Source of the DNA: Ectobius pallidus | Lineage: Eukaryota; Arthropoda; Insecta; Blattodea; Ectobiidae | DNA length: 64,000 bases | Reading direction: 5' to 3' | Assembly: GCA_964059195.1 (NCBI GenBank) | Contig: CAXKWD010000006.1 | Location: 5,572,530-5,636,529 of the forward strand | Part shown: piece after piece, positions 44,479 through 53,817 of the stretch | Position numbering within the stretch: position 1 is the first letter of the stretch | Layout: every line of letters begins with the position of its first letter | Position numbers and translations under genes: made by a program | The notes under the pieces: model-generated | What the model was told of the DNA's origin: nothing | Databases searched by the model: none | The model's input: only the letters and a program-made list of their open reading frames with translations

Positions 44479-45433
44479 ACTCATTGAATGTTTATCAGTA
44501 GTTTATGCAGTTGGCCATTACGTCGTCTAGATCCAGGGGGAAGTCAAACCTTTTCTTATTTCTAATGCAGGCAACACATAACCTGGACCTTGCCATGCGT
44601 AGTTATTGTGCCATAGCCTACAATAACCTAATATGTGAATTTGCTCGTGAATGTTATTCATAGAGAAATGATGTTTTAAAACAAAATGGTACACATAAAG
44701 AAATATACGTTTAACATGTAGATGTTATGTTGTGATGAATCGGGGAAAAAACAATATTAAATCGCATACTAGGCTCCTCCCACCAAATAAAACGGCAGCT
44801 ACTAGGTGTCTCTGTATTTGAACTACTACCAACGCCATCTACTGTGGGAAAGGTGAAACTGGAAAGAAAAAATAGGTACCGGTATTTTATTTCTCCTTTA
44901 TCGTCTTTTTCTTTGCCTTTTCCACCCTCTTCTTTTCGCCCTATTTGGGACCTGTTCCTAACCGTAAATTTCGGATCGACCGAGATTAGAACTCGAGATT
45001 AGAACTACACCACAAGCGATTGCTGAGCGGTGAAGGGAAAATTCATTTATTTAAGTTTAGAGTGCATTATAGTAGCCCTACATGAGAAATAACCATTTTG
45101 GTGCAAGGGTCGTTTTCGTAGCGCTGTGATTTTGTATTTTTTCATGCGTAGGCCTATATGAATACAATAGTGAGGTGCGTGGGGAAGCGGTCGGCCGGCG
45201 GAGCTTGGCTGGTGCGCGCATAGTACAGTACTGATAAACAAATTTGCTACACCTCGCAATGCAATGTCATATTAACATATGTGATTATTCGGTCTGCTAA
45301 GGAATCTCTGTCGTTGTTCCAATACCGTGTCCTTTGTTCACTAAACCTGCCTCTACCTGTAGAGGAAGTATCATGCTCCACCCTGAAATTCCATTGAGGT
45401 CCTCAGAGTTCAAAGATGCTGTTCTCAGAAACA
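44479..45433. other. Unassigned sequence
   Basis: If the candidate exon is real, this is intron. No coding or repeat signature seen. Confidence 0.4.
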
Positions 45434-45435
45434 TA

Positions 45436-46500
45436 CGAGGGCCATTCATTAATTAAAGAGACAAACTGACCTGGAGAAAAGACCGGTTATTTTTGCGAAA
45501 CAAGACTTTTCCTACTTTTCAACATAATTCCCATCAAGTTTATGCACTTGTCCCAACGGGTTACTAGTTTTTTTTCGCTAAACTTGAGAATGAGGTGACC
45601 GCCGTCATAACCGGGCCGTACCGAGTGGGACCAAGTCTACAACGTCGCCAACATTAAGAACATGATTACATGTCAATTGAATTCGGCAGATAAACGATGT
45701 TTTATGAAAGATGTGGAAGGGTAAAAAAGCTTCTGCATGAAGGATTCTAGGTCCATGACAGGTTATGTTAGGTTAGGAACATTTGTATTAGTTTAGGAGC
45801 AATATACTGAATAACGCGGGGTTTATTGTGACTCACATTGAATCTTTTCTGCGACGGGAAATGGTTACCCTTGCACCGATCGTTTCTCTTTTGTTCCCCG
45901 CGGCTCGGAGGGGCACGGTCGCTAATGACAGAGCATGGCTGGCTACGCTATTCTGAAGGAATTCCGTTTTTTTATACCGGCTGCAAAGAACTCTTTGTCT
46001 TGGTGTCGGAGCCAATTTCCCACAAATCTCTTGACATCCTCGTTATCCTGGAACTTCTTCCCACGTAATGCCTCCTTCAGTGAACCAAACAATTCGAGTT
46101 TCAAGTGAGGAAGTTGCAACTTCAACAGGCCGGCCAGAACGGTGTTCGTCAGTCGCTGATTCTCGACCACTTTTGAACTGTTCTACCCACTTGTAAAAAT
46201 TTCCACGGTTCATACAACTTTCACAATACACTTTAGTCATTCTAGAGTATATATTAGCTGGTTTTTCACCTTCAGGAATAAAAGAAATCACAGAACGTAG
46301 TTAAACCAATGTGGAATTTTCAAGAAGACCTGGCATCGTTAAACTTAATTTTTAGGTTATAAACAGGGCAAAGTAGATCCTTCAGCTGATTAGAAGTCAT
46401 CCCTGTGATGCCAACTGAAAATCCTAAATGTATCAAACTTGTACTACCAACCGTCTTTTCCCCAGACCAATTTGTCTATTTAATTATTGAATGACCCTCG
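45436..46500 (-). mobile_element. Internally deleted mariner element
   Basis: Inverted repeats of about 45 bp: left CGAGGGCCATTCATTAATTA, right its reverse complement with a few mismatches (ending TGACCCTCG at 46500). TA dinucleotides are at 45434-45435 and 46505-46506; the right one is offset by four bases. Confidence 0.8.
45930..46291 (-). pseudogene. Mariner transposase, N- and C-terminal parts only
   Basis: The minus strand encodes a helix-turn-helix part (SFIPEGEKPANIYSRM, GNFYKWVEQFKSGRES, DEHRSGRPVEV) and then, in a shifted frame, LFGSLKEALRGKKF and WLRHQDKEFFAAGIKK. The central region with the first two catalytic aspartates is missing, so it cannot cut DNA. Confidence 0.82.
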
Positions 46501-46503
46501 TTT

Positions 46504-46508
46504 GTATG

Positions 46509-46543
<35 letters not shown>

Positions 46544-46545
46544 TT
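46504..46545. repeat. TA/TG microsatellite
   Basis: TATGTATATAT run followed by nine TG units. Confidence 0.85.
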
Positions 46546-47049
46546 ACGAAAAATCGTATATAAACCAAATGTTATATTTCGGTTTGATGACTTCTGGTTT
46601 GCGACTACTTGGCATTACAAGGGTTGGGAAAAATAATCATTTTAACATTTAGTGAATTTTCCGTATTATGACTGGACAGGACTGCATAACCTTAACAAAA
46701 ATTAAAAATTAAATTTTGACCGAACTGACTGTGTTATCCGGATGAAAGTTGAGATATTCACTCTCCAGGTCATGGGGAACTTATGGCGAAAATTTCAAAC
46801 TTGTAGGTTAAAAGGGCTCTGAGAAGAAAGCGAGGCTACTCACATATCAGGGCTCATTTAATAGAGCAAAGGTACATTAAATGAAATTTTCATCTTTTAA
46901 CTTAATGGCAACTTACATGAAGAAAATTTCATTTTTCGCGTTTTCTCGATTTTGTGTAAATTTTTTGTAAATTCGCAATGTAAGGGTACCCACTTTCTTC
47001 TCATAAAAAAAGCTAATATCACACGTATTTTGTTACAGATAGTTCTCTG
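46546..47049. other. Unassigned sequence
   Basis: No gene or clear repeat seen. Confidence 0.4.
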
Positions 47050-47390
47050 GAGAATGATTCGGCCCGACTCACCCGCGAAAAGTAGCGTAAATTGCGCCGT
47101 ATTTTTATCTCCGTATGATGAAGAAACTCGTGACTGGACGTTAGAGGTGTGACGTCACACCAGCAGAACACGCAGAATTCTGGGAAACAGGTTCACAAAC
47201 CTAGCGGGAGATATAATATGGCACATTTACGAAACGGGAGAATTCAGAATGCCCTACTAAATTAATATCACTGTTCATAACCTAACAGAACCTGTCATTA
47301 ACACTAATATCACCGCTCCTAATGTAACTGCCACATGCTGGTCAATCTGCTTCGCTGCAAAACAAAATAAAACATTGCTACTTTGCCGAA
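47050..47390. repeat. Fragment related to the 26025-26506 MITE
   Basis: Shares GATGAAGAAACTCGTGA, GCGGGAGATATAATATG and CTGCTTCGCT segments with the MITE interior. Terminal repeats are not evident. Confidence 0.6.
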
Positions 47391-48078
47391 TTTTCTACAG
47401 GAATTGAATAATTGCATAATAACTTATATAATACTAGCTTAAAAGACCCGGCGTCGCCCGGGTTTTGTATTTTGTAATTGGAAATTAGCTTATGAAGGAT
47501 TTTCAATTTTAAATTCTAGGTCCTTATAATTATAGGCATTTATAATTTGAAATAGGAAGAACGACTTATTACACTCAAACTATTCCCTCAGAAAACGCTT
47601 GATATAGTTTTTTATGGCTCATAGAGGATCTAGAATTTTGCATCCCATCGCTTGTACAGTGCACAGCAAGCCTGGTAGAGGTTTAAATAAGAAGAAACAG
47701 AAATTCCTGTAACATAAAATTGTAATATCGAGGCGGGAAATTTCCCACTCTTATGTTACCATAAAACCGTTTTGGGGATGAAATTAAACAGAAAGCATAC
47801 TTTTCTCTCCAAAAACCTGCGATATAATATAATAATATACACATTACCATACCTCGTTTTGTTTTCTCTATGTCCAGGGTAGAGAAAGTTATGTGATTCC
47901 ATTATTTTAGTGGATTTCATTCTGTAATATTTATTTATAACATGAATTATTTTGATAACTTCTCTTGTTTGTCAAAAGTGCATTTCAATTGTTTTTTCCA
48001 AGCCCACCTGATACCATTTGGCAACAATATATTCTGTGATTTGGAATTGATAATTCTATGTAAAAAGGGATTAAGTAT

Positions 48079-49013
48079 TGTGCCGTGTGTTTTTCGGCAC
48101 CTTGCTTGCTTCTAGTTCTTGTTATACATATATTTTTTTTTGTATTGTTTACTTACTTTTGCCAGTTGCGTACATATTTTCACTTTCTTTGCGGCAGCCA
48201 TCTTTCTTTTGTTTAGTGTGTGTTTAGTTTTCTCTTTCTTCTTCAGCGCCTCCTATATAGTTTTTTTCGCGGGCTTGATTATTTTTCCGGCGCAGCGCCT
48301 CTCGCGGCCGGTTCGCGTATATTTCTCTGAGGGGCGTTTCTCGCTCGTGGAGTTGAAGTTTGGATCTCGTGGAAGTGAGACGTGCCTGTCATCGTCCCGC
48401 TGTGGTTCTTCTATCCGGCATGCTGTGATCTCGTAACTTCTTTATTCCAGCAGGTACTTATGTTTAGTTTCTAATTTCTAGTTTCGCTGGTGGGCTTTTG
48501 TGTTTTCTAATTATTTCGGTTTCGCCTACCAGCTTTGTGTTAGTTTTCGTTTTTTTTCTATTTGCTCATTCTAAATTTTTTTATGTTAGGTTAAAATATT
48601 ATCTTTGGTTACGAAGAAGGATGGCTCGCCGGTTTTTTCACTACAATTCATGATAGGCCTTAAGCCTTATGCGTTGGACCTTCAGTCCTATTATTTTGGG
48701 AGAATTTTCGCTAGAGCTTTTACTATTTAATGATTATAATTGAAGCTCTGTATTATTACTGAATATAGCCCTTTATCTGAACTTTAGGTCAGTTTCCCTT
48801 CAGGATTTTGTAAGCTTGATTTTTGTAGCCTATTCGGCATTTTATTGTAATTCTGCTGTAATAAGCTACCACTCCTTTTATAATAAAATTTGATTCTTGT
48901 GTTCAGAATTCCTGTGTTGCATATTGATCGTGCATACTATTCTATCCTGACTCGCATGATTTTGACATCCTGTAATACACCTCTTGGGAGAAGCCCATAC
49001 GGCACGCGTTTCA
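48079..49013 (+). repeat. 5' LTR (935 bp)
   Basis: Starts TGTGCCG; arms GTGCCG and CGGCAC form the terminal hairpin. Ends CACGCGTTTCA. Inner inverted pair CTGGTGGGC and GCCTACCAG near 48487-48533 (perfect GCCCACCAG in the 3' LTR). Confidence 0.92.
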
Positions 49014-49016
49014 GAG

Positions 49017-49024
49017 TGGTAGCA
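49017..49024 (+). promoter_or_regulatory. Primer-binding site, initiator-Met-like
   Basis: TGGTAGCA starts three bases after the LTR and pairs with the last eight bases expected of initiator tRNA-Met (TGCTACCA). Complementarity does not continue. Confidence 0.55.
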
Positions 49025-49204
49025 TCGCTAGTCGATCTAGGATTTTTCAGTATTTTGGCCCTCTTTTTGCCGCAGTTTTTCAACATTTTCTTTGGCTTTT
49101 CTGGCTGTATTTTAGGACGCCTGCTACCACGTTCCAAAGTGGCAGCATTCGCGAAGTCGATTGCGGGTTTTGCATTAATTATTGTGAGCATAACGGTAAT
49201 CAGT

Positions 49205-50632
49205 ATGGAGGAACGGGCTATTGTGCCTGACGCTTTGCGCAAGGATGAGCTGCGAGCCGAGTTTATGTGTAGGGGATTTACCACTGATGTTGATTCCGAT
49301 CTAACAAGTTTGCTAGCTAAATGTAAAGAAATCAAACTTTTAGAGAAACCTGTTATTATGAATTATTGTAGCGACGGGGCGAAAGAAGAATTTAATAGAG
49401 TGGAAATAGCCCTTCATGAATTTACTGACATGATTACTGAATTTCAATCCACCGGAGTTACTGATAGGCAGTTGCGTAGGTTGTTACACAGACTCACCCA
49501 TTGGAAGAATCGTAACTATGCCTTGTCCAGGATTATTGAAGATGCTTCTATGCTCAAAGTTCAGCAGGACCGAGACAAAATTTTTATGGATTTGATTAAC
49601 AATTTGAAATTTCTAGAAAATAGTGCTGTTGAGACTAATGTAAGTAAGGATAGAAGTCAGGTCACTGTTATGGAAGTTCTTCAAACTAGGGATGAGCACG
49701 TGACTAGTATTCTTGATTTACCTAATAATATGACCGGTGTAGATGGTGAGCAGTCTAGCCTACAGCCTAATACTGTTATAAATCCTGCTTGGACCCAAGC
49801 CAGTAATTCTGAACAAAGATCTAAAGTAGTTGGGAATTTTACTTTTCGCACTTTGGAACTTCCCAATCCCGTGGAATTGCTGATTAAGAATTTACCTATA
49901 TTTGAAATTAGAGACGCTGAACAGGCTTTTCTTTTTCTCAAACAGTTGATTATTTTTTGTAGACAAGTGCAAGCTTTTCAGATAACAGATTTTTTACTAT
50001 TCCAAATTCTGTTCTCCCATACAAGGGGAGCTTTAACAAATTTAATTACTGAAGCCATGCAGTCCCAGTTAAGCGTACAGCGTTTCCAAGAACTTGTTAT
50101 TCGGGAATTTATCCCCTCTCGAATTTTCCATAGCTTACTCACTAGACATTATTACCGGACTCAAAAGAGTACCGAAAGGTTTTTGGAGTTCGCCGAGGAT
50201 ATTGAAATTGTCAAGGAAGCCTTACTCGTCCCTCAAACTGAGTCAGAAGCTGTACGTATGGTGGGAGTGGGGGCTCGTTTACCTGAAGTGAGGAGTTTGT
50301 TTTTGGGATTGTTCCCCCCCACGTCTTGGCGCCAGTTACGAGAATTAGGACCTAACCTGAATGACGCTGCTGCTGCTCATCAAAACCTAGCGAGTAGCGA
50401 TACTTTTGATTCTAGAACGGATAGGTCTGGACGGATATCACGAGAACCTGATTTTAGTCGTCCCCCTTCTAACCTAACCTCACAGAGTTCGAGATTGCCT
50501 CGGCAATGTACTTGGTGTAGGAAAGTCGGGCATTCAGTGGACCGATGTTGGGCCAGGCTTGGGCGGAGGCCTGCCAATAGGCAAGAATCTAATGTTAATC
50601 AAGCCCCGAATAGGAATAACAATAATGCCTGA
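49205..50632 (+). CDS. gag: Gag of the gypsy element
   Basis: 475 residues from ATG 49205; the frame is open further upstream into the LTR, but that part crosses the primer site and is not credible. N-terminus VPDALRKDELRAEFMCRGF and following helix resemble a SAP motif. A helical segment (about 60-125) and a capsid-like domain (about 215-390) precede a perfect CCHC knuckle, CTWCRKVGHSVDRCW (near 435-449). Same architecture as the array Gag. It ends at TGA 50630-50632 in a readthrough context. Confidence 0.88.
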   Translation: MEERAIVPDALRKDELRAEFMCRGFTTDVDSDLTSLLAKCKEIKLLEKPVIMNYCSDGAKEEFNRVEIALHEFTDMITEFQSTGVTDRQLRRLLHRLTHWKNRNYALSRIIEDASMLKVQQDRDKIFMDLINNLKFLENSAVETNVSKDRSQVTVMEVLQTRDEHVTSILDLPNNMTGVDGEQSSLQPNTVINPAWTQASNSEQRSKVVGNFTFRTLELPNPVELLIKNLPIFEIRDAEQAFLFLKQLIIFCRQVQAFQITDFLLFQILFSHTRGALTNLITEAMQSQLSVQRFQELVIREFIPSRIFHSLLTRHYYRTQKSTERFLEFAEDIEIVKEALLVPQTESEAVRMVGVGARLPEVRSLFLGLFPPTSWRQLRELGPNLNDAAAAHQNLASSDTFDSRTDRSGRISREPDFSRPPSNLTSQSSRLPRQCTWCRKVGHSVDRCWARLGRRPANRQESNVNQAPNRNNNNA

Positions 50633-50638
50633 CAATTA
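50630..50638 (+). promoter_or_regulatory. Stop-codon readthrough context TGA CAA TTA
   Basis: The stop is followed by CAATTA, fitting the CAR-YYA readthrough consensus first known from tobacco mosaic virus. Protease follows in the same frame with no further stop, as expected for readthrough expression. Confidence 0.7.
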
Positions 50639-51346
50639 AGGCAACAAGTCAGTGAGGGCGCTAATAAGGTTAGATATCCGATTGTAGCTAAAGTAGGTAG
50701 TAAGCTACCTTTACTTCAGATTTGTTTAAATTCCCATGCTTGTCAAGCTCTCATTGATTCCGGAAGTAGTTACTGCCTGGTGAATTATGATTTTGCGTCA
50801 AGTCATTGCTTTCAAGTATCTTCTGGCTCTGCGGTATGTTGTAGTGTTGATCAGAGTCCTGTTTTTACCTATGGTAAAACTATTCTCAGGGTTAAGATCC
50901 AACGATTCACCTGGAATTTTGAATTCTTTCTGATTAAGAATTTACCCGTGCAAGCTGTACTGGGTGTAAATTTTCTTACCAAAGCACGTTGTATTTTGGA
51001 CTTGGCCCAAGGGAACCTGCGCTTCGGGTTCGACCCGGCGACCGTGGCGCCGTTTCTCTTCGACTATCGAAATGCCGATTACGAGGTTGTTGCGGCCACC
51101 ATGGACCCACTGTTTGATGAAGGGCTTTCAGTGGAGCTGAGTCTGGCGCATCTTTCTACGGAAAGGGCGAAGGACATTGTGCAGTTGGCCAGGAGTTTCC
51201 CGGACGTCCTGACCAACGAGCTGGGGCTCACCAACCTCGTAGAGTATGACATTGTGCTAAAGGATGACCAACCGGTTAGGTTGCCTCCTTACAGGCTGTC
51301 CCCCCTCGCATGCAGGCTCTTAAAATTAAGGTGCAGTCAATGTTAG
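50633..51346 (+). CDS. pol: Protease and linker, in frame with gag
   Basis: Continues in the gag frame from 50633. The aspartic protease motif LIDSGSS starts near 50753, with catalytic D at 50756-50758 and the flap and AVLGVNFL region after it. The last residues repeat the start of the RT module until a TGA; the RT frame overlaps from 51310. An internal GTG at 50780 would cut off the active site and is not the start. Confidence 0.82.
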   Translation, partial: QLRQQVSEGANKVRYPIVAKVGSKLPLLQICLNSHACQALIDSGSSYCLVNYDFASSHCFQVSSGSAVCCSVDQSPVFTYGKTILRVKIQRFTWNFEFFLIKNLPVQAVLGVNFLTKARCILDLAQGNLRFGFDPATVAPFLFDYRNADYEVVAATMDPLFDEGLSVELSLAHLSTERAKDIVQLARSFPDVLTNELGLTNLVEYDIVLKDDQPVRLPPYRLSPLACRLLKLRCSQC

Positions 51347-53817
51347 ACCAAGGCATAATAAGACCATCCAAATCTGCTTACTCCAGTCCAATTTTCCTGG
51401 TTCCGAAGGGCGTCGATGATTTTCGTCCCGTCGTGGATTATAGGGTTTTAAATAGCAAAATTTCTGTAGAATCCGTCCCGCTACCGGACGTTCATAACAA
51501 TTTTCATTGGTTCCAAAAAGCAAAATTTTTCACAAGTTTGGACTTGAACAGTGCTTATCACCAAATACCGCTTACCGAACGTTCCATGCAGTTAACGGCT
51601 TTTGCCACAGACTGGAACTTGTTCGAGTATACCAGAGTCCCTTTTGGCATTGCTGTTGGGGCCCAAGTCTTGACTCGGCTTCTGGACAATATATTTTCTG
51701 ACATTAAATTCCGCTTTGTTTTCAATTACTTGGATGATCTTATTATTTACTCGGAGACCTATCAGGAGCATTTGGAACATTTGAGAGAAGTATTCTCTAG
51801 GCTTAGGAAAGCTCGCCTTACGGTGAAGCCTGCCAAAGTGAACTTTTTGGCCAAACGTCTCTCCTTCTTGGGGCATTTGATTAGTCCCGGTGGGGTTACC
51901 ATCGACCCTGATCGTACCCAGAAAATTCGGGATTTCCCGGTCCCGGTAAATTCTAAGGGTATAGCTAGATTCGTCGGGATGGTTAACTATTTTGCCAAGT
52001 TCATCCCGAATTGTGCGGATATTTGTGCCCCGCTGAATGCCTTGCGCAAGAAGAACATTAGGTTCAAATGGGGTGAAGCTCAGCAAAGTGCCTTTGATCT
52101 ATTGAAACAAAAGATAGCTAACCCTCCTGTGTTGGCCATGGCAGATTTTTCACGCAGTTTCATCCTGCAGACTGATGCCTGTGGTAAAGCTTTAGCTGCC
52201 GTGCTCCTCCAAGAGTTCCCGGAGGGCCGCCGTCCCATCGCTTTTGCCTCTAGGGTCCTTACGGCCCAAGAAAGGAAATTGTCAATGTATGAACTCGAGG
52301 CGTTGGCTGTTTTGTTTGGCGTTGAAAAATATAGGATGTATTTAGAGCACCTTGAATTCCTACTAGAGACCGACAATCAGGCGCTAAGTTGGGTCCTGGG
52401 GCGCCCGAGAAAAACCGGTAAAATCGCTCGTTGGGCGTTGCGGATTTCCGCTTTCAAATTTAAGGTTAGCCATATACGTAGCTCGGCAAATGTAGTAGCT
52501 GATACCCTCTCTCGCATGTTTGAAGGGCAACCGGAAGAAGATGAGTGTCCGGACTCTCAAACTGATGATGATTTCCACCATGGTTTGTTATCAGCTCTGT
52601 TGTCTGAATTACCGGCTTCTTTTGTTACTATCAAGCAAGCCCAAGAGGCCGATGATATTTTGCGTCCTATTTTGAATGACTTATCAGGTGGTAAATTACG
52701 CCCTCCTTACTCTGTGAAAGATGGGGTGCTTATGTGTAGAGCTAGAAAAGATGGCAGAAATAAGATTGTTATACCGGATGCTCTCGTCCCTATGATCTTC
52801 AAATATTTTCATGACTCCCCGTTAGGTGGTCACCTGGGTGTATATAAAACTGTGGAGAAAATTCGGGACAAATTCATTTGGAAGGGTCTGGAAAGAGACG
52901 TGCGGGCCCGTGTCAAAGCCTGCCAAATTTGTAAGGTCAGTAAACCCGCCCAGCAAACTCACTATGGGTTTTTGGCTTCTCAGATCTCTACACGCCCTAT
53001 GGAAAAGCTTTTTGTGGATTATGTTGGCCGGTTACCGCGGTCACGCAAAGGTAACGGGTATATTTTGGTCTGTGTCGATGCCTTTTCGAAGTTTGTGTGG
53101 CTGTTTCCAGTCAGGCAGGCCACTACTAACACTACTATCTCCTCTTTATCTCGTATCTTTGCCAGTTTTGGCCCTCCCACCTTTCTCGTTAGTGACAATG
53201 CTACCCAGTTCACTTCACGCATTTTCCACAAATTCTGTTTTGATCAGGGGGTTACTCATATTACTACCACTCCCTTTTATCCTAATCCGTCGTTAGCGGA
53301 GAGGGTTAACAGGAACCTTCGTTCTGCCCTCATTGCCTTCCATTCGACGGATCACACCTTGTGGGATACTAATTTGGAGAGTTTAACTTACGCATTTAAC
53401 ACTGCTGTTCATGAAGCCCATGGTACCACCCCTATCAGTTTGATGTTAGGTTACAAACCAAACTGTCCTTTGTCTAACTTGTGGGCCATCAATGAATTGC
53501 TCCCTGACCAACCATCTGCTGAACTATTGAAAGAACGTTGGGGAAGAGCCCTTCGCAATCTGAGGAACAGCCATGGGCGTTCTCAGGCTAAGTACAATCG
53601 AGACAGAGTCCCCGTTCCCTTCAAACCGGGAGACAAAGTCTTTCTCAAAACTCATCCTGTTAGTAGTGCTGCTAACAGATTTGCCGCCAAACTAGCCCCC
53701 CGTTTTTTTGGTCCGTTAACTATTTCTCGTTTTACTACCCCTGTGTCAGTAATTCTGGTGGATGACAAAGGCAAAAACTTTAGGGCTCACGTTTCACAGC
53801 TAAAGCTTGGAACGTAA
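51310..53817 (+). CDS. pol: Pol: RT, RNase H, integrase
   Basis: 835 residues from ATG 51310, in the -1 frame to protease. RT: SLDLNSAYHQIPL and YLDD at about residue 140. RNase H: QTDACGKALAAVL and the E in YELEALAVLF. Integrase: zinc finger from H501 to CQIC at 538-541, then D570, D629 and E664; the last two are 35 apart. A GPL-type C-terminal module follows. The frame breaks from protease at a run of six C near 51300-51305, so it is either a one-base loss in a homopolymer or a shift site. Domains themselves look intact. Confidence 0.9.
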   Translation: MQALKIKVQSMLDQGIIRPSKSAYSSPIFLVPKGVDDFRPVVDYRVLNSKISVESVPLPDVHNNFHWFQKAKFFTSLDLNSAYHQIPLTERSMQLTAFATDWNLFEYTRVPFGIAVGAQVLTRLLDNIFSDIKFRFVFNYLDDLIIYSETYQEHLEHLREVFSRLRKARLTVKPAKVNFLAKRLSFLGHLISPGGVTIDPDRTQKIRDFPVPVNSKGIARFVGMVNYFAKFIPNCADICAPLNALRKKNIRFKWGEAQQSAFDLLKQKIANPPVLAMADFSRSFILQTDACGKALAAVLLQEFPEGRRPIAFASRVLTAQERKLSMYELEALAVLFGVEKYRMYLEHLEFLLETDNQALSWVLGRPRKTGKIARWALRISAFKFKVSHIRSSANVVADTLSRMFEGQPEEDECPDSQTDDDFHHGLLSALLSELPASFVTIKQAQEADDILRPILNDLSGGKLRPPYSVKDGVLMCRARKDGRNKIVIPDALVPMIFKYFHDSPLGGHLGVYKTVEKIRDKFIWKGLERDVRARVKACQICKVSKPAQQTHYGFLASQISTRPMEKLFVDYVGRLPRSRKGNGYILVCVDAFSKFVWLFPVRQATTNTTISSLSRIFASFGPPTFLVSDNATQFTSRIFHKFCFDQGVTHITTTPFYPNPSLAERVNRNLRSALIAFHSTDHTLWDTNLESLTYAFNTAVHEAHGTTPISLMLGYKPNCPLSNLWAINELLPDQPSAELLKERWGRALRNLRNSHGRSQAKYNRDRVPVPFKPGDKVFLKTHPVSSAANRFAAKLAPRFFGPLTISRFTTPVSVILVDDKGKNFRAHVSQLKLGT

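Noticed and set aside
48119..48436. F/L/S-rich 105-codon frame in the LTR
   Set aside because: It lies in the LTR promoter part, and its 3' LTR copy has a different reading-frame end because of a one-base indel.
48890..49204. Upstream extension of the gypsy gag with hydrophobic residues, like a signal or membrane segment
   Set aside because: It is encoded by the LTR end and the primer-binding site; the first sensible ATG is 49205.
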